Shown: positions 52,428-62,021 of the stretch, piece by piece | How the letters are laid out: every line of letters begins with the position of its first letter | How positions within the stretch are numbered: position 1 is the stretch's first letter | Assembly: GCA_017450065.1 (NCBI GenBank) | Contig: JAFSYI010000059.1 | Span: 90,522-154,521, forward strand | DNA: 64,000 nucleotides | Direction of reading: 5' to 3' | DNA from: Lachnospiraceae bacterium | GTDB taxonomy: Bacteria; Bacillota; Clostridia; Lachnospirales; Lachnospiraceae | Made by a program: the position numbers and the translations under genes | Notes under the pieces: model-generated | The model's database searches: none | Told to the model about the DNA's origin: nothing | Seen by the model: the letters and a program-made list of their open reading frames with translations, nothing else

Positions 52428-55400
52428 ATGAAGAAGACACAGTTGCTTGACATAATACGAAATATAACACGCCGCAAGGTTTCCTTTCTGGCCATCGTGA
52501 CTATCATGATTATTGGTGTCGGAGGGATACTGGGACTGCATTTTCTTGTTACGTCTATAGATGACTGCGTAACCGACTATTACAGGAAACACAATTTCAG
52601 GGACTTTGAAGTGATCTCAAACATGGGCATATCGGATGAGGATGTTGCAAAGATCACTTCGGTACAGGGTGTCGGTGATGTTGAAGGAGTATACAAGACT
52701 GATGCGCTCCTTATCCATAACGGTACGGTAAGGAGTATCGATGCCCTGTCTGAAACGGAGAGGGTCAGTGTTCCCTATCTGGTCAGTGGTGAAATGCCGG
52801 CAGGATCAAATGAGTGTGCCATATCATATCCCGTCATGACAGATATGGGTATCGAGGTGGGAGAAACCGTTAATGTGCTGGTAGCCAAGCCTGAGCTCGA
52901 TGGTCTTTTAAAAGAACGGTCCATGAGGGTGACCGGTGCGGTGTACCATCCCGATTATGTAGCTGTTCAGAATTCGGATTTTGTTCTTTTTTCCCCCGAT
53001 GCTTTTGACAACAGTGTAATGAATGATGGATATACAGGTGTTTTTGTTACTATCTCTTCATCCGATTATAAGAGTGTATTTTCTGATGATTACTTTAAGC
53101 TTGTTTCGAATGTACGGAAAAATATCAGGGAACTGCTTGATGAACTTGCCGTACAGAAGGATGCTGATGTAAGGGAGCGGGCCGAGAACGAGTATAAGGA
53201 GGCGGAGGATAAGGTAAACAAAGATCTTTCGGAGGCTTTTGACAAACTGAACGATGCGCAGGCTGAGTATGATAAAGGTATCGAGAGCGGAATGGAAACC
53301 CTTAAGGATAGTGAAGAAGAGCTGAAAAAGGGTAATGAGAAGTTAAACTCAGAGCTTGTGTCCGCACGAAACAGGCTCAAAAACGGTGAGGACGAACTTA
53401 ACAGTAAGCTTGCGAGCGGTCTTGAGCAGATAAATGAGGGAGAGGATGAGGCTGACAGATCGCTTGATTCTGCCCTGAATGAGCTTAAAAAGGGAGAACT
53501 TGAATACAGCGAGGGTCTTAACGAACTTGCCGACGGGCAGAAAAAATACTATGAAGGTGTAAAGCAGCTTGAAGTGGCGGAAGCCAGGCTTACGGCGGCA
53601 AAAGAGCAGCTTGATTCCGGAAAAGAAGTATATAACAGGATGTTGAGGGAAATGGACAGTGCGATCGACGAGCCGGATGATGCCTTTAATCCGATTTATG
53701 ACAGGCTTGATGATATGATAAGGCGCGTGGATGAAGCGATAGCCGCTGCGGATGAACTCCACGGGTTTATAGATCTGCCTGTAAGTGAACTCGAGTCATG
53801 GCTGGAGTTTAAGCGATTATATGGCGGGGTGAAAGAAGCCCGGTCAGGATTAAGGAATTCATCGGGACTTGACAAGCTGGATGCTGCTCCCGCTTATATG
53901 AGTCAGTTGGGAAGCTTTTATGATCATTACACGGTCGAACCGCATGCAATATATGTATGGCTTGTAAGCCACGGGTTTATGGATGCCGTGGATCCTTACA
54001 TAATATATTCTTTTCTTATAATGTCTGAAAATCGCATAACCACGATCCGCAGTGAACTTGCGGATACGCAGAATACCGTCGAATCAGGGCAGAGAGAGTA
54101 TGATGAAGCCAAGAGGAAGTATGACGACGGTGTGGCTTCGGCGGATCTTGGATCTGCCAAAGAGAAGCTGGAAAACGGAGAGCGCGACCTTGAGGAAGCA
54201 AGACGTAAGCTGGATGCCGGCTGGGCGGATTATGCAAGAGGCAAAGAGGAGGCTTCGGAAGAATTAAAACAGGCCAGAAATGAGTATGAGAAGGGAAGGC
54301 TCGAAGGCACGGACAAGCTTTTTTCGGGTTGGAGAGAATATGATCAGGGTCGTACAGATGCTGAGAAGCAGGTTAGTGACGGCAACGGAAAACTGATCGA
54401 CGGCTGGAAGAGTTATTACGAGAAAAAAGATGAAGGCAGCAGTAAGATAAGGTCCGGCTGGGAAGAATATCATGAAAATGAAGCCGGGGCACAGAGTGAG
54501 CTTGCAGATATAAGAAAAAAGATCGATGATATCCCGGTATGCAATTATGTGATCCAGACAAGAGAGCTGAATAAGGGCTATGCCGAGTTAAAGCCCTTTC
54601 ACGATGCGATCACATCCATGGTCATATATTTTTCACCCATGTTTGCTATAATAGGTTCGGTAGTATGTTTCTCTACGATGGTCATTGTGATCGATGAACA
54701 GAAGAAGCAGGTCGGATCGGTTAAGGCATTTGGCTTCTATAACCGGGAGATACGTATAAAATATACCGTTTTCGGAATGGCTGCGACCGTCCTGGGATGT
54801 GCCTTGGGTATAGGCGTTGCCCGGGGTATAGAGTACATGGTACAGGACCTTATCAGGAATAATTATGCTTTTGGACTGATACCGAATATAGTTGTCTGGC
54901 CGGCTTCGTTTATTTTTGTAGCGGTCACCATGATCGTGGCCGGGCTGGTAGTGCATATCGCGGTTTCCAGACTGATAAAATGTTCCGCACATGGACTGCT
55001 CAGTGGAAATGAACCGAAGAAGAGGACGATGAGCAGGGGCGGAGGAAGTTCGCGGGGGACCCTGTATTCCAGGCTTATAGTAAACAATGTTCTTATGGAT
55101 ATTGAGAGAGTATTGGTCTCATTAGCTGTTATAGCGGGAAGTACCGTACTTGTAGGCACAGGATTGAGCATGTATGTGGCGGTCATTGATTCTTACGAGA
55201 TTCAATATGCAATGAACGAATACGATTTCCGTATAAATATTTCCGGACCGGATATTGAAGAACTTCGTACAAAGACGGAAAACATCCTTAAGGATTCGGG
55301 AGTGGATTATCTCCCTGCTTCCTTTGAATATCATATATATAATACCGGGTCGGGCGACGGCGCTGTCCCCGTATTGTGTACAGATCCGGACCCCCTTGAA

Positions 55401-56171
55401 AACTTTATAAGCCTGAAGGATTATGACGGTAAGGTGATCGTTCCAAGATCCAGAGGTATGGTAGTCAGGCAGAAATTCATGGAAAATGAAGGACTTGATA
55501 AGGGCGGTTCGTTTGTCCTGTGTGATAATTCACTGGTACCGCATGATGCGTATATAGCAGATGATTATGTCAATCCCATCAATCAGATGGCAGTCATGTC
55601 GAGGGAGGCTTATAAGGCCCAGTTCGGAGAAGAGAATGTGATCAACTGTTTCTATGTCCGTTGTAACGGGGTATCGCAGCAGGTGCTCAGGGACAGGGTA
55701 GCGGAATTGTCGGAATACATAAGCATGGAGGATTCCGATAGTTTTAAGGAGAAAGCAAGGGTAGCCAAGGAACTGTGTGCGATGCTTGCAATAATCATGG
55801 TAGTACTCTCTCTTCTCATGTCATTTATGATCCTTGTTAATCTTACAAATATCCTGGTAGAACACAGGATGAGTGAACTGCTTGTAATGAGGGTCAACGG
55901 TTTTTCCCTTAAGCAGGTAATAGGGTATCTGTTAAGAGAGTCGACATTTGTTACATTCCTTGGGATCGGTCTTGGAATAGTCGTCGGGATTCCCTTTGCA
56001 ACCTCGATGGTGCATAGATTTGAGGTAAGGGATTTTATGTATGAAAGAAAGCCTTATGCATGGGTATGGGCAGCGGCAGCCATTATGAACCTTCTGTTTG
56101 CTGCAGTCATAGATTTCATAGCATTCAGAAAAGTGGGCAAGCACTCACTCACAGATATTACAGCGGATTAG
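52428..56171 (+). CDS. FtsX-family ABC permease with long coiled-coil extracellular insert
   Basis: Permease partner of the ATPase that follows. One membrane helix at about residues 17-42, an extracytoplasmic domain to about 230, then a ~480-residue helical insert full of heptad-like repeats with recurring DxG/ExG steps (for example LKKGELEYSEGLNELADGQ), as in YhgE/Pip-type proteins; FtsX membrane block from about residue 725 containing IDEQKKQVGSVKAFGF; a linker, a second extracytoplasmic domain, and a final FtsX block (EHRMSELLVMRVNGFSLKQV). 1247 residues. The coiled coil probably projects through the wall to a partner protein. Ends 30 bp before the ATPase gene. Substrate unknown. Confidence 0.9.
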   Translation: MKKTQLLDIIRNITRRKVSFLAIVTIMIIGVGGILGLHFLVTSIDDCVTDYYRKHNFRDFEVISNMGISDEDVAKITSVQGVGDVEGVYKTDALLIHNGTVRSIDALSETERVSVPYLVSGEMPAGSNECAISYPVMTDMGIEVGETVNVLVAKPELDGLLKERSMRVTGAVYHPDYVAVQNSDFVLFSPDAFDNSVMNDGYTGVFVTISSSDYKSVFSDDYFKLVSNVRKNIRELLDELAVQKDADVRERAENEYKEAEDKVNKDLSEAFDKLNDAQAEYDKGIESGMETLKDSEEELKKGNEKLNSELVSARNRLKNGEDELNSKLASGLEQINEGEDEADRSLDSALNELKKGELEYSEGLNELADGQKKYYEGVKQLEVAEARLTAAKEQLDSGKEVYNRMLREMDSAIDEPDDAFNPIYDRLDDMIRRVDEAIAAADELHGFIDLPVSELESWLEFKRLYGGVKEARSGLRNSSGLDKLDAAPAYMSQLGSFYDHYTVEPHAIYVWLVSHGFMDAVDPYIIYSFLIMSENRITTIRSELADTQNTVESGQREYDEAKRKYDDGVASADLGSAKEKLENGERDLEEARRKLDAGWADYARGKEEASEELKQARNEYEKGRLEGTDKLFSGWREYDQGRTDAEKQVSDGNGKLIDGWKSYYEKKDEGSSKIRSGWEEYHENEAGAQSELADIRKKIDDIPVCNYVIQTRELNKGYAELKPFHDAITSMVIYFSPMFAIIGSVVCFSTMVIVIDEQKKQVGSVKAFGFYNREIRIKYTVFGMAATVLGCALGIGVARGIEYMVQDLIRNNYAFGLIPNIVVWPASFIFVAVTMIVAGLVVHIAVSRLIKCSAHGLLSGNEPKKRTMSRGGGSSRGTLYSRLIVNNVLMDIERVLVSLAVIAGSTVLVGTGLSMYVAVIDSYEIQYAMNEYDFRINISGPDIEELRTKTENILKDSGVDYLPASFEYHIYNTGSGDGAVPVLCTDPDPLENFISLKDYDGKVIVPRSRGMVVRQKFMENEGLDKGGSFVLCDNSLVPHDAYIADDYVNPINQMAVMSREAYKAQFGEENVINCFYVRCNGVSQQVLRDRVAELSEYISMEDSDSFKEKARVAKELCAMLAIIMVVLSLLMSFMILVNLTNILVEHRMSELLVMRVNGFSLKQVIGYLLRESTFVTFLGIGLGIVVGIPFATSMVHRFEVRDFMYERKPYAWVWAAAAIMNLLFAAVIDFIAFRKVGKHSLTDITAD

Positions 56172-56201
56172 CGGAAAAGATCGGAAAGGAGCCGGCCTTG
56201 A

Positions 56202-57431
56202 ATGGATGATCATCAGAAAAAACTTAAACATAATAAAGCGACATGGCGCATAATGGAACAGCTTCTCGAAGTTGACAATATGGAAGAGGCGCTGTCGGGT
56301 TCGCTTGAGATAATCATTGATGAACTTAACAGTGAAGCCGGTGCCGTATGGATACTTGATAAGAAGACGGATATACTGCAGCCTCTTTTCTGCAAGGGAC
56401 CCATCGATATAAGCAACGTGACCGTTGAGAACGGTGTCGGAGTGGAAGGTGTCGTTACTAAGACCGGCAAGCCTGTCATGATCGCAGATGTAGATAAGGA
56501 TCCCCGCATCGATGAAAACATATATGACGATCAGGGTCATAAGGCAAATACCCTTATCTGTGTTCCCCTTCGCGCAGTGGGTGATACCATGGGCTGCATA
56601 CTTATCATAAACAGGATGGACGGACAGCTGTATACGCAGGAAGATCTTGAACTGTGCGAAAAAATGGCTGGTCTTGCTTCCATAACTATGGAAGAAAAGG
56701 GTATAAGTGTTAAACATGAAGAAGAAAAGCATGCGATCATTTGCCTGCGCAACATAACCAAGGAGTATCCTTCGGGAGAAGAAACCATCAAGGTTTTAAG
56801 AGGGATAAACCTTGATATATATGAGAATGAGTTTGTTGTGATACTGGGCGAATCCGGCTGCGGAAAATCAACTATGATGAACATAATCGGCGGTATGGAC
56901 CGTCCTGCGAGCGGCACCCTTACCATAGAGGGACGTGATTTTTCCAAACCCAATGAAAAGGAGCTTACCGATTACAGGCGCGAGTATCTGGGATTTATCT
57001 TCCAGTCATATAATCTCATGCCTAATCTTACTGCCCGCGAAAATGTCAAGTTCATAGCGGAAATATGCAGCTCACCGATGGATGTTGACGAAGCGATAGA
57101 GCTTGTCGGTCTGTCATCGCGTGCGGGTAATTATCCTTCTCAGATGTCCGGCGGACAGCAGCAGCGCGTATCCATAGCCAGGGCCCTTGTCAAGAATCCC
57201 AGGCTCATCCTGGCTGATGAGCCGACTGCGGCGCTTGATTTTCATACCGCGCAGGATGTACTCCGCGTTATAGAGAAGGTCGTTAAGGAGAAGGGTACAA
57301 CGGTTGTTATGATAACTCATAATGCTGAGATAGCCAAGATGGCCGATCGTGTGGTAAGATTACGAAGTGGTAAGGTATCAAGTATAAAGCGCAATATGAA
57401 TCCGATGAAAGCGGATGAGATATCCTGGTAA
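56202..57431 (+). CDS. ABC transporter ATPase with N-terminal GAF domain
   Basis: Energises the FtsX-type permease encoded just upstream. Unusually, the first ~165 residues are a GAF domain (LEIIIDELNSEAGAVWILD, GVGVEGVVTKTGKPVMIADV, TLICVPLRAVGDTMGCILII), followed by a MacB/LolD-type ATPase from about 183: Walker A GESGCGKS at 216-223, Q-loop FIFQSYNLMPNLTA, signature MSGGQQQRVSIARAL, Walker B LILADEPTAALD and switch ITHNAE. All catalytic motifs are intact. The GAF domain could make transport responsive to a small ligand, redox state or cyclic nucleotide. AAAGGAG lies 11 bases before the ATG. 409 residues. Confidence 0.92.
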   Translation: MDDHQKKLKHNKATWRIMEQLLEVDNMEEALSGSLEIIIDELNSEAGAVWILDKKTDILQPLFCKGPIDISNVTVENGVGVEGVVTKTGKPVMIADVDKDPRIDENIYDDQGHKANTLICVPLRAVGDTMGCILIINRMDGQLYTQEDLELCEKMAGLASITMEEKGISVKHEEEKHAIICLRNITKEYPSGEETIKVLRGINLDIYENEFVVILGESGCGKSTMMNIIGGMDRPASGTLTIEGRDFSKPNEKELTDYRREYLGFIFQSYNLMPNLTARENVKFIAEICSSPMDVDEAIELVGLSSRAGNYPSQMSGGQQQRVSIARALVKNPRLILADEPTAALDFHTAQDVLRVIEKVVKEKGTTVVMITHNAEIAKMADRVVRLRSGKVSSIKRNMNPMKADEISW

Positions 57432-57528
57432 AATGTCTGACAATTCATAATAAAATAACACCCGATAAACACAAATCCAAAAAAAATACTTGACAAATAA
57501 AAACCGCATAATGACAGTATTCACAGAC

Positions 57529-57537
57529 TTATCCACA
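57529..57537 (+). promoter_or_regulatory. DnaA box 1 (TTATCCACA)
   Basis: Exact match to the consensus R box. A weaker resemblance (GTATTCACA, 57517-57525) lies just upstream. Confidence 0.75.
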
Positions 57538-57636
57538 AGAATACCAAGTATTAAAGGATGAATTAATGCAGTGCACAATTATGTAAATCAGTCCCGAAAA
57601 CCCCTATATTTTAGGGATTTATACCGGTGTTTATAC

Positions 57637-57645
57637 TGTGGATAA
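57637..57645 (-). promoter_or_regulatory. DnaA box 2 (TTATCCACA on the minus strand)
   Basis: TGTGGATAA on the plus strand, an exact consensus box, opposite in orientation to box 1 and 108 bp from it. Confidence 0.75.
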
Positions 57646-57684
57646 AGGCCGAAACAAATGTTTTGCATTGGAAAATAATTCTGA

Positions 57685-57693
57685 TGTGGATAA
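57685..57693 (-). promoter_or_regulatory. DnaA box 3 (TTATCCACA on the minus strand)
   Basis: Exact consensus box, same orientation as box 2 and 48 bp from it, followed by a very AT-rich stretch. Confidence 0.75.
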
Positions 57694-57847
57694 GTCTGTA
57701 AATATAATATAGCCGCCTGCTATTTATATACAAAAGGCTAAATAGTCAGATAATTACTACGCAGTCCATATCATGTGACAAAATTCCGCTCCTTCATATA
57801 AGGTCTGTATAATAACCTGCGAAATTATAGAAAAATACGCGCTCATG

Positions 57848-57856
57848 TGGTATCAT
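57848..57856 (+). promoter_or_regulatory. Candidate extended -10 promoter of deoB
   Basis: TGGTATCAT, an extended -10 element, 33 bp before the deoB ATG. The matching -35 position (TAGAAA) is weak, in line with an extended -10 promoter. Confidence 0.5.
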
Positions 57857-57889
57857 AGCTTAGTATGCTGAAAAGCAGAAGGAGGTAGT

Positions 57890-59053
57890 ATGGCTAAGAG
57901 AGTTATCCTTATCGTTATGGACAGCTTTGGCATAGGAGATGCACCCGATGCCGATAAATTCGGTGATCAGGGTACCGACACGATGAAGTCGTGTTACACA
58001 AGTCCCTTATTCAGAGCAGATAACTTAAGAAAACTGGGTATCTTTAATATTGACGGTATCGATTATGATAAGGGATGCGATACGCCCATGGGAGCTTACG
58101 CGCGGATGAGGGAAGCGTCGGCAGGAAAGGATACAACGATAGGTCACTGGGAGATAGCGGGACTTATATCGAATGAACCGCTGCCCACGTTCCCTGACGG
58201 ATTCCCGCAGGAAGTGCTTGATGAGGTTAAGAAGAATACCGGAAGGGGTGTCCTGTGCAATAAGCCATATTCCGGGACCAAGGTCATAAATGACTATGGT
58301 GATGAGCATGTGAAGACAGGCGATCTTATCATATATACATCGGCCGATTCGGTATTCCAGATAGCGGCCCATGAGGATGTGGTACCCCTTGAAGAACTGT
58401 ATGAAATATGCAGGACCTGCCGCAGGGGACTTACAGGTAAATACGGTGTGGGCAGGGTAATAGCACGTCCCTTTGTCGGAACAAGCGGCAACTACACAAG
58501 GACCAGCAACAGACATGACTTTTCGCTCCTGCCGCCGGATAAGACAATGCTTGACCATATAAAGGATGCAGGCAAGGACGTTATCGCGGTCGGTAAGATA
58601 TTTGACATCTTTGCGGGCACGGGAATTACGGAGCATACCTATACGACAGGTAACCCCGACGGGATCGCGAAAACGATAGAATACATGGATAAGGACTGGG
58701 ACGGGCTCATGTTCGTCAATCTGGTCGATTACGACATGCTCTACGGACACAGGAGGGATATTGACGGATACGCACAGGCGGTTGCCTGTTTTGACAATAA
58801 GCTTCCCGAGATATTCGCTAAGATGCGGGATGATGATGTGCTTATGATAACGGCGGATCACGGATGCGATCCGGCCTATACGAAGACCACGGATCATACA
58901 CGTGAATGTGTTCCCTTCCTCATGTATGGGAAGAACGTTGTGCCGGGTAACCTTGGTACCCATGATACGTTTGCGGATATCGCTGCCACGGTGCTTGATC
59001 ATCTTGGGATTCATGGGAAAACCGCAGGAGAATCTTTGCTAAAATTCCGTTGA
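57890..59053 (+). CDS. deoB: Phosphopentomutase
   Basis: Interconverts ribose (or deoxyribose) 1-phosphate and 5-phosphate in nucleoside salvage. Alkaline-phosphatase superfamily protein of 387 residues: RVILIVMDSFGIGDAPDAD at the start with the metal-binding Asp, GKDTTIGHWEIAG with the phosphorylatable Thr, and the second metal site LMITADHGCDPAYTKTTDHTRE, all intact. AGGAGG lies 5 bases before the ATG. No other deo or nucleoside phosphorylase gene is adjacent. The stop codon overlaps the TTGACA of the next promoter. Confidence 0.97.
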   Translation: MAKRVILIVMDSFGIGDAPDADKFGDQGTDTMKSCYTSPLFRADNLRKLGIFNIDGIDYDKGCDTPMGAYARMREASAGKDTTIGHWEIAGLISNEPLPTFPDGFPQEVLDEVKKNTGRGVLCNKPYSGTKVINDYGDEHVKTGDLIIYTSADSVFQIAAHEDVVPLEELYEICRTCRRGLTGKYGVGRVIARPFVGTSGNYTRTSNRHDFSLLPPDKTMLDHIKDAGKDVIAVGKIFDIFAGTGITEHTYTTGNPDGIAKTIEYMDKDWDGLMFVNLVDYDMLYGHRRDIDGYAQAVACFDNKLPEIFAKMRDDDVLMITADHGCDPAYTKTTDHTRECVPFLMYGKNVVPGNLGTHDTFADIAATVLDHLGIHGKTAGESLLKFR

Positions 59054-59079
59054 CACTCGATCGGATATTTCCTTCATAT
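59050..59079 (+). promoter_or_regulatory. Candidate promoter of the adenylation/condensation/carrier genes
   Basis: TTGACA (59050-59055) overlapping the deoB stop, 18-base spacer, TCATAT (59074-59079). The -10 is weak. Confidence 0.5.
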
Positions 59080-59101
59080 TTCTACAGGGATAGTGCACCA
59101 G

Positions 59102-60748
59102 ATGAAATTAATGAATAACAAACCATATCCGTTATATGAAATGCCAGATGTGTGTACACTGAGGGAACTTGTAGACAACGGCAGAGAAAAAGGCGAATTC
59201 GTAACGGCATTTTACAGGGGCAGGCATAATGATCAGCCCATCACTTTCGGTGACTGCAGCCGGATTATTGAAAGACTGGGAACATATCTGCTTTCACTGG
59301 GTCTGCATTCTGATCACATAGCAATAATCGGAGAGAACTCAACGGAATGGGTGCTGAGCTTTCTGGCAGTCACAAACAGCGGCAACACCGTTGTTCCTGT
59401 TGACAGAGGACTGCCGTATGAAGATCTGGCCGAACTCGTACTTCACTGCGACTGCAGAGCAATTATATATTCCGAAAAGAGCAGGAAAACAATAGAATTT
59501 CTTCAGGGTCTTGGGAAACCATACATAGATATAATGTATATGCCTCTTTCGGAATTTGATGCATACGTGGCAAACGGAGCACGGCTGCTTGATGATGGAA
59601 ATACACAGTTTAAGGATGTGGGAGAGACCATAGGCAGAGATACTCTTGCGAGCATTGTTTATACATCAGGCACTTCCGGCAGAATGAAAGGAGTGATGCT
59701 TTCACACGGCAATCTCGCAAGCGACACTGTGGGCGCCTGCCGGAGTGCAGAGGCTGAAAATGCACAACTCCTTCTTCCGCTTCACCATACATTTGCATGG
59801 TCATCGCAGATGCTGGCAGCCTTTATCTATATAAAAGATCTGCATATCAGCGGGAATCTGAAGCACATTCTGAGGGATTTTCAGCGTAATTGCCCACAGA
59901 ATGTGGCGGCGGTGCCAATGATGGCAGATATGCTGTATAAAGGCGTATGGGATACGGCGAAAAAGAGCGGTAGTGACAAAAGGCTGAAGAGAGGGATAAG
60001 GCTCAGCAGGTTTCTTATGAAGTTCGGTATTGACAGAAGACGCAGTCTTTTCCGGGAAGTGCATGAGAATTTCGGAGGCAGGCTTGCGCTCATAATTTGC
60101 GGGGGTGCCGCGCTTGATCCCGAAACAGAAAAGGGTCTGTATGATCTCGGCATACAAGTGCTGAGCGGCTATGGGATTACGGAATGCTCTCCGATCGTTT
60201 CGGTAAACCGTAATCATCATTATAAATTCGGAAGTGTCGGCTTGCCGCTTCCGTGCAACAGGATAAAGATAGAAGATCCTGATGAAAACGGGATCGGAGA
60301 GATCATGGTAGCAGGCAGCAATGTTATGCTCGGTTATTATAAAGATCCCGAAGCGACAGAGGAGGCCTTTGCCGGTGAATGGTTCAGAACCGGTGACTAC
60401 GGCAGGATAGATAAGGACGGATTTCTCTTTATAACCGGGCGCAAAAAGAATCTTATAATTCTGGCGAACGGGGAAAATGTGATGCCCGAAGAGCTGGAGA
60501 TGAAGCTGGGGAGATTGGAATATGTGATTGATGTGGTCTGCTACGAGGAGAACGGAAGAATAACGGCCGAGTTCTATCTGGACGAGGAACATTTCCCGGA
60601 TGCGCGCAGCCGGCTTGAAGAAGATATCGATATATTTAATCGCAAAATGCCGATGCAAAAGAACATAAACGGAGTGAAGATCCGCAATATACCGTTTGAA
60701 AAAACGACAACAATGAAGATAAAACGATATCTCCTGAAACAGGGATAA
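59102..60748 (+). CDS. Stand-alone adenylation enzyme (AMP-dependent acyl/aminoacyl ligase)
   Basis: Class I adenylate-forming enzyme that activates a carboxylic acid as its AMP ester and loads it on a thiol. Core motifs are complete: P-loop YTSGTSGRMKGVMLSHGN, GYGITECSP, WFRTGDYGRIDKDG, GRKKNLIILANGENVMPEE, and the catalytic lysine region TTTMKIKRY near the C-terminus. Overall it looks closer to long-chain acyl-CoA synthetases than to amino-acid A domains, so the substrate may be a fatty or aryl acid. The start ATG 59102 has AGGGA 11 bases upstream; a GTG at 59093 is too close to it. Followed after 25 bp by a condensation-domain protein and then by a carrier protein, which is the likely acceptor. 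548 residues. Confidence 0.88.
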   Translation: MKLMNNKPYPLYEMPDVCTLRELVDNGREKGEFVTAFYRGRHNDQPITFGDCSRIIERLGTYLLSLGLHSDHIAIIGENSTEWVLSFLAVTNSGNTVVPVDRGLPYEDLAELVLHCDCRAIIYSEKSRKTIEFLQGLGKPYIDIMYMPLSEFDAYVANGARLLDDGNTQFKDVGETIGRDTLASIVYTSGTSGRMKGVMLSHGNLASDTVGACRSAEAENAQLLLPLHHTFAWSSQMLAAFIYIKDLHISGNLKHILRDFQRNCPQNVAAVPMMADMLYKGVWDTAKKSGSDKRLKRGIRLSRFLMKFGIDRRRSLFREVHENFGGRLALIICGGAALDPETEKGLYDLGIQVLSGYGITECSPIVSVNRNHHYKFGSVGLPLPCNRIKIEDPDENGIGEIMVAGSNVMLGYYKDPEATEEAFAGEWFRTGDYGRIDKDGFLFITGRKKNLIILANGENVMPEELEMKLGRLEYVIDVVCYEENGRITAEFYLDEEHFPDARSRLEEDIDIFNRKMPMQKNINGVKIRNIPFEKTTTMKIKRYLLKQG

Positions 60749-60773
60749 ACATGATCGCATAGGAGATGGTGTA

Positions 60774-62021
60774 ATGAAGACAGAATCATATCCGCTGACC
60801 GATGAACAAAGATATATGTATGACGACCAGATAAAGGGATTTGGCATGGCTATGACGCTGAGTGGGAGTGCTGTTTTTAAAGGATCACAAAGCATCGAGA
60901 AACTGGAGAATGCCGCTAACGAGATCATCCGTATCAATGAAGGCATCAGGGTCAGAGTGACCACAGATGAACATGGAGAACCTGTGCAGTTTATCGCTCC
61001 TTTTAAAAAGCGGAGTTTCGAAGTGAAGGAATTCGGCAGTATAGAGGAATTGAACAGTTACGGCAACAAAGTGTGGGTTGTTGTGCCGCTCGATTTCGGT
61101 CCTGACAATGAATTGTTTGATATGCAGATCGTTATGCTGCCGGACTCTTACGGTGCGCTCATAAGGATCCATCACATAATATCGGATGCATGGACATTAT
61201 TCCTGTTATGCAGTCAGTTTATAAAGATCCTGAACGGGGAGAACGTTAAGACATACCCGTTCAGAGATTTCGTTGAGAATGCCATAAAATACAAGCAGTC
61301 ATCCCGTTTCAGAAAAGATCTTGAATTCTTTGCTGAGCAGGAAAAGACTCTGCCTGTGAGTACGCATCTGTCACCTGAGCCTGTTGTTTCGCTGGAAAAG
61401 CACTGGAGGGCGTATGAGCTGTCACAGGACGAAGTGGCATTGGTCAGGGATTATTCAATGACGCATAAAGTTGCTGAAGCCAATCTCTTTTCAACAGCGG
61501 TCTGTATCTGGATGAGCAGAATGCTGGGGAGGGAGGATTTTTATGTGGGGACCACTGCTCTCAATCGCGCGGGCATCAGAGAAAAGAATACGGTCGGTGC
61601 ATTTGCACTGGGAGTGGCTAACAGGATCTGCATAAGATCGGAGGAAAGCTTTGAAAGCAGCATAAACGCCGTCAGTCTTTCCAGGCTGTCCGGATACAGG
61701 CACCAGAAGGCAGGTATGAATTATTATCCATATGGCAAAGTGCCGTATGACATGTGGATCAGCTATCAGACAGCATCGTTTGATGGTGATATTGAGGCGA
61801 GGATAGAGCAGTATCAGCCACCTGTTATGGGTCCTGTCATGCTGCTTAAGATCATCGACGGAGGCGATGACAGGATCATACTGCAGCTCGAATATAACGT
61901 GAAATTTCCGGATCGGAAGGCAGAGCGGCTGGTAAAGGAATCTGCTGCGATCCTGATCGAAGGGATCCGTGATGACAGACAAAAGGTAAAAGAAATTACA
62001 GATAAGGTAATGGAGAGATGA
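60774..62021 (+). CDS. Stand-alone NRPS-type condensation-domain protein
   Basis: A free-standing condensation-domain-like enzyme, expected to join a carrier-bound acyl group to an amine. It starts ESYPLTDEQRYMYDDQ, like the C1 motif of condensation domains, and has the active-site motif HHIISDAW (His133, His134, Asp138; the usual final Gly is Ala139). Later segments YVGTTALNRAGIREKNTVGAF and YPYGKVPYDMWISYQ fit C5-C7-like regions. 415 residues, a single domain. GGAG lies 10 bases before the ATG. The stop overlaps the start of the carrier protein gene, so the two are translationally coupled. Confidence 0.85.
   Translation: MKTESYPLTDEQRYMYDDQIKGFGMAMTLSGSAVFKGSQSIEKLENAANEIIRINEGIRVRVTTDEHGEPVQFIAPFKKRSFEVKEFGSIEELNSYGNKVWVVVPLDFGPDNELFDMQIVMLPDSYGALIRIHHIISDAWTLFLLCSQFIKILNGENVKTYPFRDFVENAIKYKQSSRFRKDLEFFAEQEKTLPVSTHLSPEPVVSLEKHWRAYELSQDEVALVRDYSMTHKVAEANLFSTAVCIWMSRMLGREDFYVGTTALNRAGIREKNTVGAFALGVANRICIRSEESFESSINAVSLSRLSGYRHQKAGMNYYPYGKVPYDMWISYQTASFDGDIEARIEQYQPPVMGPVMLLKIIDGGDDRIILQLEYNVKFPDRKAERLVKESAAILIEGIRDDRQKVKEITDKVMER

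Larger units (their letters stand above)
57432..57889. other. AT-rich intergenic region with DnaA-box cluster
   Basis: A 458-bp non-coding stretch, the longest gene-free gap here, with no convincing open frame. It holds three perfect DnaA boxes (57529, 57637, 57685), a CCCCTATATTTTAGGG palindrome-like element at 57601-57616, long A/T tracts and, at the end, the deoB promoter and ribosome binding site. A possible TTGACA at 57490-57495 has no good -10. Confidence 0.8.

Noticed and set aside
57432-57889. Main chromosomal origin
   Set aside because: Three DnaA boxes are present but dnaA, dnaN, rpmH and a full box array are not; a secondary DnaA site is the more modest reading.
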